Assembly: GCA_004151065.3 (NCBI GenBank)
Contig: NWUY0300059103.1
Span: 2,005-20,890 of the forward strand
Length of the DNA: 18,886 nt
From: Larix sibirica
Taxonomy: Eukaryota > Streptophyta > Pinopsida > Pinales > Pinaceae
Direction: 5' to 3'
The notes beneath the pieces were generated by a model that was not told the DNA's origin, did not search any database, and saw only the letters and a list, made by a program, of their open reading frames with translations. The first letter of the stretch is position 1; each line of letters starts with the position of its first letter. Positions 8,304 through 18,070 of the stretch are shown piece by piece. The translations under genes and the position numbers were made by a program.

Positions 8304-10469
8304 GATTATGTTCCAATTTCCTTGTTGTTGTTCTAATCTTATGATGTTGTGATGTTAGATGAAAATGAATGCGCTTCTAGTGATACTTTGTTGATGTAGT
8401 TTGGACAATTTGGTTAAAGATTTATATTTATATGTATAAGGTTATGAATGTTTATTGTAACAGAGAGAGTCTCAAGCCATGAAGTATAACTCGATTGATT
8501 CGATTCTTTATGTTTAACAAGTAATACCTAGAGATATAGTAAGATCCATTCCTACAAAGTCTTACTAGATTATAAGTTGTTATTGCCATTAATAGTTAAT
8601 ATTGTCCTCTATCTGGAAAACTAGTTAAGAGAAGGAATCCACAAAATGTTGGTAAGGTACCAGCTTCCTTATTCTTAATGCTTAATACATGGGAAGGTGG
8701 GGAATTTATTTCTCCGAAAAAACAAAGAAACTCTCATAAATTTTAACTATATGGGTAAAATTATCTTTATAGTACTTTTGCTACAAATTTTGTTTGTGAA
8801 AATTTGCTCTAGCAATAAGATAGAGTACTCATGATGAGGATGACTTAAATTTAAGAACCAATAAACCCATTTCTTGATAGTGTGTCTTCACAAATTGTGG
8901 GTTGTGTCAATGTAACAACATTACTTATATGACAATGTGGAGGACTATGACATAGTGATATATTCTAACTTATAAAGTATTACATGCACCAAAATATTTG
9001 TCAATTTGGAAGTTGGCTTATGGTGCAAATCTAATTCAAATGTGCAATATAAAAATTAATGCAACCACATCAATTGCCACAAGTTCAACTTACATACATG
9101 GTTATTAGCAAGTTATGGTACAATGATATTGAAGTTAACTCATACAATAAATAATTCATATGTTCAAACATTCAAACCCTTTGGCACTATATTTTGGGTT
9201 ACAACTTAACTCCAAATTTCCATTAGTGAGATGAAATTGTATAGCGAGACATGGACAACATGAAGCTTTACAACACAACTATCAATCCACTATCAATCAA
9301 CCACAACCAACCACCAACTCGTCTACAATTTTAGGGTGGTGCATAAATTATCTACTAAAGGAACACAAAAATGTCTTGTTTCTTGTATGTTCATATCCTC
9401 AATTACACATGTGTACAAAATTTAGGGAGATTGACATACTCAAGAGCATAATGGGCCCAATTCACTAACAAAGAAAAGTTTGTAGACTAAGTGTAGTGGT
9501 ACGCAACATAGGTTAGAACATGAGTGTTATCAATCACAAATGCTTTGATGCACACTCAAACATAAAATAGAACTCATTCACAATCATAAAGAAATAGGTT
9601 TATTCATTCTCATAGTATAAGTCAAGTTACATGTACGAAGCATAATCCTTGCCTCAACACTCTATTATGGATCAATAGCCAACGGACTCTCTACAACTAT
9701 AATTTTTAACTCTCAAGAACGACTATTGAGTTGCTAACCTAACTCAAGTGACAACAGTGCAATTTATTCCTTCATCGATTCATTCTCCAACTTCCCTAAG
9801 CTCCTCTTATTCATCCAACATCTCTTCATTTCCAATCTAGATCTTTAGCTTTCTCTTAAATTGTTTAGATGTTTTCATATTGATTGAGCATCCATCAAAA
9901 CCTTCAAATCTATTTTTCCTGCTTCAACTTCCATTGTGAGATTTTATTTTCCCTTGTGTGTTATTTATCATGCATGCTTCTTGCCATGATCACATTCATG
10001 TCACATTCCTCTACAGTCATGATAACATCAGCATCCCTCACACTACTTTTCTCAAATTGTCATGCACTTCATTTTTGTGCCTAAACTATGTTCAACACTT
10101 TTCCCCTATTGTGACCATCACACTTTTTCATGTTGCACTCATTTGTGTCATGCTTGTTTGGCGCATTCGTGAACTTAATTATTTCAAGGATGCTCCTTCA
10201 TGGAATTGCCCTTGTGAATAAAAGTTTGTGCATCCCCATGTTGATCTTGCATCCTTAGCCTATTTTGCAATTGCTTTCCCCCTATAAAATTTATAATACT
10301 TTGCTTATGAAATCCAAGTATTGTTTGCATATGATATGTTCTTCCACTTAACTAACATTATTTGTATTCCACACTCCTTACCTTCATTACCTTATCATCC
10401 ATAATCTTCTCATTTCATGTGGCTTCTTCTTTTGCATTTGTTTGTAGTAATATGCATCCACATTCTTTC
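8304..10469. other. Long AT-rich stretch, no gene recognised
   Basis: There are no convincing coding regions. Two overlapping plus-strand open stretches at 9884-10221 are rich in His, Ser, Cys and Ile and lack any domain. They probably arise because the minus strand here is decayed element sequence downstream of the integrase relic at 10470-10720. If so, part of 9700-10469 would be the 3' end or LTR of that gypsy element, but I could not place LTR ends. Confidence 0.4.
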
Positions 10470-10720
10470 TATAATCACTTCATCATCTTCCATGACGATG
10501 TCTCCTTCTTTGTACTCATATAAATCTGCAACATTGAAAATGACTAATATGTTGAACTCCTCGTGTAACTCCTCCTCGTATGCATTATCATCAAATTTCC
10601 TCTCAATCTTAAAACAATCTAATCTTCTTCACATTCAACATGTTGTAAGCGCCCTTAAGATAGAACTATATTTCTCAATATATCCCATACCTATGGATAC
10701 ATCTACTACATTTACACTAC
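10470..10720 (-). pseudogene. Ty3/gypsy integrase C-terminal remnant
   Basis: On the minus strand, 10600-10505 reads FKIERKFDDNAYEEEL and then NILVIFNVADLYEYKEGD. The NAY-x(n)-FNVADLYEY pattern is the end of the integrase C-terminal domain in plant Ty3/gypsy polyproteins, the small barrel that helps position DNA for insertion. One T extra in a T-run near 10610 separates it from the preceding segment, GAYNMLNVKKIRLF (about 10615-10655), which also fits this domain (the K-x-x-x-I-G-P-F region). Further frame changes follow to the right. Downstream (left) the reading continues Glu/Lys-rich for about 25 codons before stops. The catalytic core and reverse transcriptase are absent. It is dead. Confidence 0.7.
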
Positions 10721-11999
10721 AATGCTTATGTGTCATTACTCCTCTACATATGGATTAGAGAATCAACAAATTATGCAACTCCTTGTAATGAACAATAGTT
10801 CATATATGAGAAATGTCCAAAATAAGAAGGACAAAAAGTTGAAATGCATGTAGGATGTAAACATTAATAAAATTGCTATCAAGTGAATGATTGATAGACA
10901 TAATGAGCCTTGTGACAACATACCTTGTATGCCTTTACTAGTCATGAAGGTGAGGACTGTGTCCCCTAATTTATGTAATTAACATCATCATTACTATTAT
11001 TTCTATTGATCCAAATTAATCATTATAATATTTATCATCTCTTGGTACTTTCCAGGTGGAAAGATTGGAGTTATTGGCTTGTAGGACCCACTTTGGTAAT
11101 TTGGGTTCCAAAACCTTTTGAAGCCTATTTGAGGCCTTAAATGATCATTTTAAGTAAAATATCTATTAGCAGCCATACTAGCCACAATGTCTATGGAAAC
11201 TCCATAGTGAGTGCTTCTTTCTTTGTATTCGCATTTCATAATTGAGAAGAAAGGACCATAGCATAGGCCTCAACTTCATGTTGGGTTTTTCATGTACTAG
11301 GTTTTCGTAGTGTACATCTCCTCTTCATTGTTTGGATAATGTATTATTTGTTTGCTTCTTTTATTTTAAGTTCAATGTGTTTAGTATTTCATGCATTAAG
11401 CTAGCAATATTAAATATGAGATCTAAAACAATACTCTACATAATGAGAGATTTCATAATATTGTAAGATTTATTGTGATGAGTTGTTCAGTGGAATATCC
11501 ACAATAATTTACAAATCAATTATTATGATTAAGTAATATTTATTTATATATTTTATAGTCATTGCATTGCCTCTACCTTCAAAGATGATTTGCCCTCAAA
11601 GCATTTTATGAAAAAAGCTATATCTTTGTTCTATCATGTAATGCCTTCTCATGATTCTCTATTCTTGAACCTATGATGGTTGAACACATGCGATAACATG
11701 AGTTATGAAGCATTGAGCATAATTGATGTAATGTGAAAGGGCTAGACCACCCTAATTTAATATTTTTTGTCACCATGTGGCGGTGATTTCTATGATTTAG
11801 GGCATGATAAGATTCCACAACTAAGCTTGCTTTTGAAATACTAAGCTCGACATTTATTTTTTCATATTGATTTCATCCTTGCTCAATTCACTGGATAGTA
11901 TGATGACTAGTATAATTAGGATGACAATAAGAAATCCTTGTATCAAGTCTTGTTTTTGGAACATTCATCTTTTGATACTCCTAGTGATTTGTTGATTGA
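10721..11999. other. AT-rich stretch, no gene recognised
   Basis: Short open stretches on the minus strand (10763-10945, 11618-11818) have no recognisable domain. The minus strand may hold further decayed element sequence between the integrase relic and the coding-like relic at 12000-12408, but I could not identify the integrase core or reverse transcriptase that intact gypsy elements carry upstream. Confidence 0.4.
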
Positions 12000-12408
12000 T
12001 AGCATTTCAACATAAACATCTTTCAGATTTTTTATGTTGATTGGATCTGTATTGGTTCTTTTCTCCACAATTTTGATTTTTACATCTAAAGACTTCTCTA
12101 ATTTAATTGGATTTGTAATTGTTTCTTTATTGATCAGTGATTCTTTGTTGATGAGTTGATCTAACTTTTCCTATTGTGTTTTCTTCTCACACTTTAACTT
12201 ATTGATTTGTGCGATGAAGGTTTGACCATGATTTATAAGGAAATACTTTTTTTGTATTTTTTCCATGTAAATCATTTCCCAGGCATACCCACTGATGGAA
12301 CACCTTTTTGGCATCTTTTTGTTGTAACTTTTTGTCCAAATTTTCCTTGTTCTCTAAGACTTTTGGCTTATCTAGATTCACTTTTATCCTATCCACCATC
12401 TCTTTCAT
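12000..12408 (-). pseudogene. Frameshifted Lys/Glu-rich coding relic, family unknown
   Basis: Two minus-strand pieces in different frames look like one decayed protein. The first (12408-12202) starts MKEMVDRIKVNLDKPKVLEN and is rich in Lys, Glu and Asp. Near 12205 the frame changes, and the second reads INKLKCEKKT, a stop, EKLDQLINKESLINKETITN, then SLDVKIKIVEKRTNTDP and ends near 12000. The second piece spans about 70 codons with a single stop, which is unusual in such AT-rich DNA, and its composition suggests a helical or coiled-coil protein. It could be a gag-like part of a retroelement or a transposon-carried gene; I do not recognise the family. Confidence 0.35.
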
Positions 12409-13210
12409 TGTTTTTCCTTTTGTACATCATGAGGTAACTTGGATTGTGTTATCAACTTTTCTTGATTATGTAATTGGCTTTAGGAACAAGAATCTTAGGG
12501 GCTTTCATGGACTATTAAGGAACTAATTGATATGATAATGAATGCTCTCACATTATGCACCTCCAAGTTGGATGATAGATAGAATGACAAGCTAGACATA
12601 GCAAGTGAGCCAATCCATCTCAACAACATTGGTAATAAGCACAGTCATGGATTAATGATTGATTGGTTCAAGGATAGAATGAAAGCATGATATATTGAAG
12701 AAATGAACCCTTTGAATATAACCTGGAATGCATAAAGATTCCCAGTGCAACATATTTGGGATATGATTATTTGAATACATGGAATCTATAGTTATTTCCC
12801 TCTTTTATAGGAGGCATCCAATCATTATCAGGATCACATGCTTTCTTGTAGTTGTTTGTTATATTTTAGTTGAGACAACAATCCCAAAAAATAGGGACTA
12901 TTGGTATCTGTTGTTATTATTGTTACCAAAACATTTAAGATTGTGATTCTCAATGCTAATATAAATGGGTCCTGATGTCAAGAGTGAATGGAACGATTTA
13001 TATTTTAGAAAGATGGTAATTTATTCTTAGAACTTTGTTTTATGTTTGAGAATGATCTATTACTGATTCCATAGCATAGATTTAGATAGACCCAATCCTT
13101 TATCGAAGGCCCACTCTAGAGGCAGGGTATAGCCTTAGTTTTCTAATATCATTCATCGTGTTGTGCTTAATGTCATTCATTGTGTATGTATATTGTATAT
13201 GATCCCTTAG
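12409..13210. other. AT-rich stretch, no gene recognised
   Basis: No coding motif is visible. Part of it may belong to the left LTR of the plus-strand element whose primer-binding site lies at 13846, but no LTR start could be fixed. Confidence 0.35.
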
Positions 13211-13420
13211 AGTATTTTCAATTTGCATATGTATTACTAGTGTGATTGTAGTTGTGTATGGAAAAATAATAGATAGCAATAATCAAACAAAGTACTTTCA
13301 ATTCACATTTATGTTACTACAACGATAGTCAAAACAGAGTATTTTCAGTTTCTATGTATGTTACTAGTGTAATTACATAACTATGTATGGTGAAGTGATA
13401 TATAGCAATAAGTCAAATAG
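13211..13420. repeat. Degenerate tandem repeat, about 80-bp unit
   Basis: Unit A (13211-13290) and unit C (13338-13420) share AGTATTTTCA, TGT(A)TTACTAGTGT, TGTATGG, ATAGCAATAA and GTCAAA/ATCAAA in order. Between them lies a shorter unit B (13291-13337) starting AGTACTTTCA, with TTATGTTACTA and AGTCAAA, which looks like an internally deleted copy. The repeat is old and diverged. It may lie inside an LTR, where short tandem repeats in U3 are common. Confidence 0.65.
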
Positions 13421-13845
13421 AGCATGGTAATGTGATCAGAGACCAACTCCTATTACACCCTTGTGTAGCTAGAAGACTCGTTGAATTAACATTATCATCC
13501 ATACCAAACTACAATACTAGTCTTTGAATTTGAGTTTGGTTTGAGTATTATTTAGAATTGCTAGATTGAGGTCCAGTTTGGATCTATCTTTTGAAAACTT
13601 GAGTTCAATTGAAGTCTTTGTTACCCATATTTGTTATTTTAAAATAGGTTTGGTTATTAGTATAAGAATGTTTTTTCACTAGTTAGAATAGAGAAGGGTT
13701 ATTCAAATTTTAGGCATTTATTAGACAATACAAGTAACTGAATTCCACATATATATTACATTATTATCTAAAAAATATACATGAACCCTGGATTGACAAT
13801 TAAATGAGCAGTGAATCAATAGGTATATAATTCACCTGTCAATTT

Positions 13846-13863
13846 TGGTGTCATTGCTGGGGA
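13846..13863 (+). other. Decayed primer-binding site (tRNA-Asp type) of an LTR retrotransposon
   Basis: TGGTGTCATTGCTGGGGA matches the primer-binding site TGGCGCCGTTGCCGGGGA used by many plant Ty3/gypsy elements at 14 of 18 positions; that sequence is complementary to the 3' end of tRNA-Asp. All four differences are C-to-T or G-to-A, and three fall at CpG. Four bases to the left, the sequence ends CCTGTCA, a fitting LTR terminus (CA at 13840-13841). This marks an element on the plus strand with its left LTR ending at 13841. No gag follows in plus orientation before the minus-strand element begins, so the interior is lost. Confidence 0.55.
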
Positions 13864-14749
13864 GACTCTTATAGTCCAAATCGTCACTTCTCTGTCCCTG
13901 ACGACACTGAGGCTATCACTCACACAAAAGGACATTATGGATGGAAGAGCCTTTTATTTGGTATTGGATGCCATGGCCTTGATCATTCTTTGGTTCTCCA
14001 ACACAAATGATTTTGTAACCTTGTAATAAGTCAAAAAACACTATTGATGATCAGGAAGAGTGTGTGTCACACGCTAGTGTATGTGCCTCACCAGCATTTT
14101 CAACAAAATGTTGCAAATGCACCTTTCTCTTGTATGAAGTGTGTGTCAAACGCACGTTTCTCCTCGGTGACTAGTGTTTCCCCCCAAAAAAATTTCAAAA
14201 AATAAAATAAAAATCGAAATTGGGGTAGTTGGGGAGGTTCTGGTAACTTCCCCATGGGTTACAACTTCCTCTCTTTCAAGTATGCTTATCCTTTCCTATT
14301 ATAATAAAAGGATGGTTGGCCATGAGAGGGACCTTTTTTCACACAAGTAATGTTATGCTGGAGGAATAGTGATATCTCCACCCCCCTTGTGCCCTGTGCA
14401 TATGAGATTCTATCATTGATATATACACGGATATTGGTCGGGTGTGTTGGAGAAGAGAAGCAAGGAGATCCAGATTCAAGGTTTCACGAGGTGCTAGAAC
14501 AATTATAAGGTAATATTATACTTGTTTCTGTTATCAATAAAGAATTGACATCTTTCCCATTTTTGAGTTTATGATCTGATTGATGGAATGATTAATATTT
14601 TATATTGAGAGTAGATTCATATGCTTATGTTTTCGTCTTCTTCTCAATTTTTCAATTATTTTATTATGGTCAAAAGCTCTTGAGGAAGGTATTACTATGC
14701 TTTTTGCAGTTTCTTAAATCAAGAGGCCAACAAATCTAAGGAGCAACAA
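13864..14749. other. Leader-like stretch between two elements, no gene
   Basis: This lies between the decayed primer-binding site and the minus-strand gag-protease pseudogene. No coding motif is recognised on either strand. It contains poly-C and poly-A runs and repeated GTGTGTGTCA-like sequences (near 14060 and 14140). It could be the untranslated leader of the plus-strand element, or the 3' end of the minus-strand one. Confidence 0.35.
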
Positions 14750-14771
14750 AAGCTTGGATCAAGCTTGGATC
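14750..14771. repeat. Perfect 11-bp direct duplication at the edge of the gypsy relic
   Basis: AAGCTTGGATC occurs twice in succession. The second copy overlaps the last recognisable codons of the gag-protease pseudogene (stop at 14759-14761), and similarity to the element ends here. It may mark a deletion or insertion junction. Confidence 0.9.
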
Positions 14772-15694
14772 ATGGCAATAGTTGATATTGCATGGATCGG
14801 GGATGCACTTGCATTCAAATCGGGTGGGGGAAGATTAAAAGTTCCCATCAATGTAGGATACATTCCCACACCAATATTTTCACATTCTTTCATGGAATGG
14901 GAAACTAGGGGGATATTGAAGCCATTCTCATAGTTGGAACCATTGGCATAAAATGACAATTGATCAATGGTTACAATGTTCCCATTATGAGGAAACTTAA
15001 TGATCTGGAATATTTAAGATACATCTATCATAGCTTGGGTCCAACTTCTCCCTAGCAACAAGTTATAATCTAGTGGAGAGTCAACCACTTCCACTTCTAC
15101 ATTAACTGTTTTGCCCCACAACCCCATTGGAAGAGCTAGGATAATCCTGTGAGGTTTGAATAAGTGGGAATTGAAGGCCTTCAACATCGTAACCGGAGCA
15201 ACTCTGTCAGGTGATCCAATAGCCTTGCAACATGATAGAGACATCACACAAGTGGAGGCACCTTCATCAACAACCGTGCAGTGTATAGTGTTATTTCTGA
15301 AAATCACTTGGATTTGAAAAGCTACATGATGGGGTAAGCGAGGTTTCCAATTCTCGCAATCAAAGGTCATAACATAACTATTTGAGGAATCGAATGCATC
15401 TAAAGCTGAGAGTAGGTTTCTACATTGGTTTGGACAACTTTGCAGAACCTCAAGAGTGGACATTGCACAAGGATCTTGAGCCAAATCCTCCACTATGCTA
15501 TAGTGTTGAGTGGCGTGTGCATTAGGATTATACACGACCTTCTTCATGACACCTTTCGGTATCCTTGGCATAGTGTCGTTTGGTGGCTTCTCTATGTTCC
15601 ATGGAGAGGCTACATCAATTTTAGTGGTTTCCTTACCCTTAGATCCAGACGTAGATGTATCATAAGATTTGTTTCTAGTCTGAAGGTTGATCTC
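14759..15694 (-). pseudogene. Retropepsin-like aspartic protease of the gypsy element
   Basis: Counting from MPRIPKG at 15571, the active-site loop is HCTVVDEGASTCVMS (Asp102, Gly104, Ala105) and the second conserved block is LDYNLLLGRSW (residues 168-177). Both are typical of plant Ty3/gypsy gag-proteases, where the [hydrophobic]-D-x-G-[AS] loop supplies one catalytic Asp per subunit of the dimer that cuts the polyprotein. Before it, the frame is open from the TAG at 15695 through KIDVASPWNIEKPPNDT. A TAA at 15014-15016 interrupts it, after which the same frame continues with HNGNIVTIDQLSFYANGSN and ends SPIHAIS near 14785. This is the best preserved part of the element. Confidence 0.8.
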
Positions 15695-15950
15695 CTATTC
15701 ACACATGAAGACTTGAATCTGGCCAAAGTTTCCTCCTTGAGAGGAGGTACCATGATTTCCCCCTTGGGAGGATCCAGGGTTTGACTGAGTCATCGCAATC
15801 ATTTGTTGTTGCGGCTGCAAAAATGGATTAGTTAGGACAACAGGTTGGTTGGAACCTTCCTGTTGAGCCAATAATATTTGGGCCATTTCAATATTGTGGC
15901 ATTTATAGGTTAACTGATTTTCCTTGCATAACAAGCGGGGAAATTTCTTT
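15695..15950 (-). pseudogene. Nucleocapsid knuckle-like segment after a frameshift
   Basis: In the second frame the minus strand reads KKKFPRLLCKENQLTYKC at about 15950-15899, followed by HNIEMAQILLAQQ and a Gln/Gly/Ser-rich tail. Plant gypsy gag proteins carry a Cys/His zinc knuckle here that binds the element RNA. Only two cysteines remain (15926-15928 and 15899-15901); Arg (CGC) and Gln stand where a first Cys and a His would be expected, so the knuckle would not hold zinc. The frame switch lies within or just right of this segment. A TAG stop at 15695-15697 ends the open stretch, but the same frame resumes into the protease. Confidence 0.6.
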
Positions 15951-16641
15951 TTACCGTTCTCCTTCTTAGCCCCACTAGCATTGTTGTTTTGGTTATTATT
16001 GTCATTATTCGGTTGTTATTACCCGTATTCCCACTTTTCTTGTTCTTATTCTTTTTTCCTTCATGCTGCTGGTTTCCCTTAGGACCGGTTGTATGAACTG
16101 TCAATACATCTGCGGGAGGGTTGGAATTAGGGCTATATGTGTTGTTTGAAGCAGTTGCTGGTGAATTTTTCCCTATTAGGTGGGTACCCTGGCTAGCTCT
16201 CGTACTTGTTGTTGAACCAATCACACCATCAACATGTGGACCGGGTATTGGTTTCATCGGATGAATATCTTCTCTAGGAGCGTTAGGCAGGATTTCATAG
16301 AGAATCTTGGATTAAGAATAAACTAAGTCCAGTTGTTGAGATTTTATAATCGCCTGCTCTTCGTTTTGGACCCCTAAGAGGGCCACATCTTTCGCAATAC
16401 ATGGTCACAAAGAATTAACAAACCAGTCAGTTCAGAACTCGTCGAGAATCTGAGCTTTGATCAAACTCCTCCTCCTCCGCCATTCATGTATGTGGTCAGA
16501 GATATGAGTAGACTTGTCCTGACGTAAAGAGGTTAATAAACGAGTACTAGTTTCATAACGAATTAATAGTTGAAAATGGTTTAAGAAAGTCATTACAACG
16601 ACATCAAAAGTATGGAAAGAAGCACGTGGTAGCTCAATGTG
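15910..16641 (-). pseudogene. Gag C-terminal half with internal stops
   Basis: The same frame continues leftward through HIELPRASFHTF, FLNHFQLLIRYETSTRLLTS, SDHIHEWRRRRSLIKA and EEQAIIKSQQLDLVYS, all typical of the second half of the gypsy capsid domain. Stops occur at 16432-16434 (TGA), 16405-16407 (TGA) and 16312-16314 (TAA). Then comes a Pro/Asn/Lys-rich spacer (16257-15960), which begins MKPIPGPHVDG and has a basic NKNKKSG stretch. The frame closes at 15910-15912. Because the whole region stays in one frame with the segment to its right, decay here was mainly by point mutation rather than by indels. Confidence 0.78.
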
Positions 16642-16644
16642 CTA

Positions 16645-17595
16645 TTTTGCTTCCATCCCTATCAAAGTCCTTTGGAAGAGTCTTAGTCTAATGGAATCAT
16701 CCATCAGAGAATTGGATGAACACCATAGATGGAAATCCATCACATGGTTTGCTAGATCTTCTTTAGGTTTTCCTTCAAACTTAGGAATGTTTGAAGGTAA
16801 CTTTGTAGGGAGTGGTGTCCAACCAGGTTTATGGAGCACCAAATCATTGGTTAACTTGGATAGATTAGGCTTATTCAAAGTGGCCAAGAAAGGAAACGTA
16901 GTTTGAGCCAAGGTGTTACAAGACCCAGGTGCATTAGATGTCCACTGATTTGTGTTAACATTGGACAAAAGTGGATTGTACTGACCGAAATTCCAAGTGA
17001 ATTGACGTTGTGAAAAGGGTTGAGCGAATCCTCTTGAAGTGCCCACCATACTCCCCATAGGCTGGCTTCTTATTTTGGAATTAAGTGCAAGGTTAACCAT
17101 ATTTGTCCCACCTGTCCCAGAAAAGGGGATATTCTTGAATGGAGCATTTTTCCCCCAAGGAAATCCAGTGTTGGTGCCCCCCAGTCCAAATATATTACCA
17201 TAAGGAATGTTCGCTGCAAGGGGGTTACTAACACCTATGCCTCCCATAGCTTGGGAAGGAAAAATTATCTGGGACATGGTGAAGCCACTAAAAGCTCCAA
17301 AAATAGGGGTGGGGATTGGAGCGAACATGTGTCCACTAAAAGGTACCGAGGGACCACTACCTAAGGTAGTAGTATATGCAGATGCCGAAGGCATATAGGT
17401 AGGTATAGATTGGAATCTTGGGAAATTCATCCAGAAAGAAAATGGGTTTGTACTTTGAAAACCATAGGAAGGTCCTCCCATTAGGATCGTTGATGATTTT
17501 GGACTCCAACCATACCCTACAATAGATGATGCATTTGCACCGGCCCCTCCTACATAAGAAGTATTAAGGGGAGTTACCAACCCAATACCTGACAC
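16645..17595 (-). pseudogene. Gag N-terminal half to capsid core
   Basis: A 317-codon open stretch. Its first two thirds are low-complexity, rich in Gly, Ser, Pro, Asn and Phe, with no clear fold. From about residue 262 it reads IPKFEGKPKEDLANHVMDF and then HLWCSSNSLMDDSIRLRLFQ, the start of the retrotransposon gag (capsid) domain of plant Ty3/gypsy elements. It ends at a TAG stop (16642-16644) exactly where relatives have a Trp codon, so TGG-to-TAG is likely. In the element, gag builds the particle that packages the RNA. No ATG opens this frame: it begins after an in-frame stop at 17614-17616, and the true start lies further right in another frame. Confidence 0.82.
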
Positions 17596-17616
17596 TTCAC
17601 CATGTTTCCCATGTCA

Positions 17617-18070
17617 GCCCATTGGAATGATGGATCCCTTAGCCTAGAACCATTAAACTAAATTCCTTGGCTAGAGTTCAGGTCTTGTAGAGGGTTAAAC
17701 AATCTTGAAGGCTCTATAAGATCCTTAATAGTAGGAAAATCTATGTTCTTCTCAAGTTGAGAAGAAACTATCGGAGAAGAGTTATTCAATTGTTCCTCCA
17801 CGTTGTTGAAGTGTCCTTCCTCTGATGAGGAATCAAACTCTGCAGAACTAGAGTTGTTTTCTTCATTTAGTTGTTCGTTTTTTTGTCTTAGGTTTTCTTC
17901 CTTTGCTCCCTGAGGGGGTGGATTATTATAATCCAGTCTTCACCTAGGCACAAGTACTTCTCTCTATTCAGGAGAGTTTCCTTGAATTCTTCAGGACCTG
18001 TGCAGAGGTTTATCGGCCACGGTGGCTCACAAAAGACACAAAGGAGAAGACTAAAAATATAAAATAACAA
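17617..18070 (-). pseudogene. Gag N-terminal region in shifted frames
   Basis: Two frames give plausible gag start sequence. The right piece (18070-17890) reads GPEEFKETLLNREKYLCLGE and DWIIII. A shift near 17930 leads into a piece running to about 17660: PPPQGAKEENLRQKNEQLNE, then an acidic Ser/Glu-rich run, then IDFPTIKDLIEPSRLFNPLQ and a TAG. The same frame continues GSRLRDPSFQWADMGNMVK to near 17600, where another shift joins the long gag stretch. Acidic, Asn/Glu-rich N-terminal sequence before the capsid is plausible for this element class. The original start codon is not identified; the hydrophobic run at the very start may be untranslated sequence. Confidence 0.55.

Larger units (their letters stand above)
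14759..18070 (-). mobile_element. Decayed Ty3/gypsy retrotransposon: gag and protease only
   Basis: Read right to left, the order is gag N-terminal region, capsid-type domain, spacer with a knuckle-like motif, then aspartic protease. These are the first half of a plant Ty3/gypsy gag-pol polyprotein. Gag lies in one frame from 17595 to about 15910 with at least four internal stops. The next part lies in a second frame from 15934 to 14762 with two internal stops. A third frame carries the N-terminal part right of 17596. Reverse transcriptase, RNase H and integrase should follow left of 14759 but are absent, so the element is truncated as well as mutated. The LTR and primer site of this element were not found to the right. 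It cannot move on its own. Confidence 0.88.

Noticed and set aside
9884-10221. Overlapping plus-strand open stretches rich in His and Cys
   Set aside because: Low complexity with no domain or splice context; probably antisense to a decayed element.
10417-10758. 113-codon plus-strand open stretch
   Set aside because: Antisense to the integrase C-terminal relic on the minus strand, which has recognisable motifs.
11270-11400. U5-like pyrimidine/T-rich sequence that could be an LTR end
   Set aside because: No primer-binding site, CA terminus or second copy could be found next to it.
15425-15784. 119-codon plus-strand open stretch
   Set aside because: Antisense to the gypsy protease region and without any domain of its own.
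16637-16906. 89-codon plus-strand open stretch
   Set aside because: Antisense to the gag capsid core on the minus strand.
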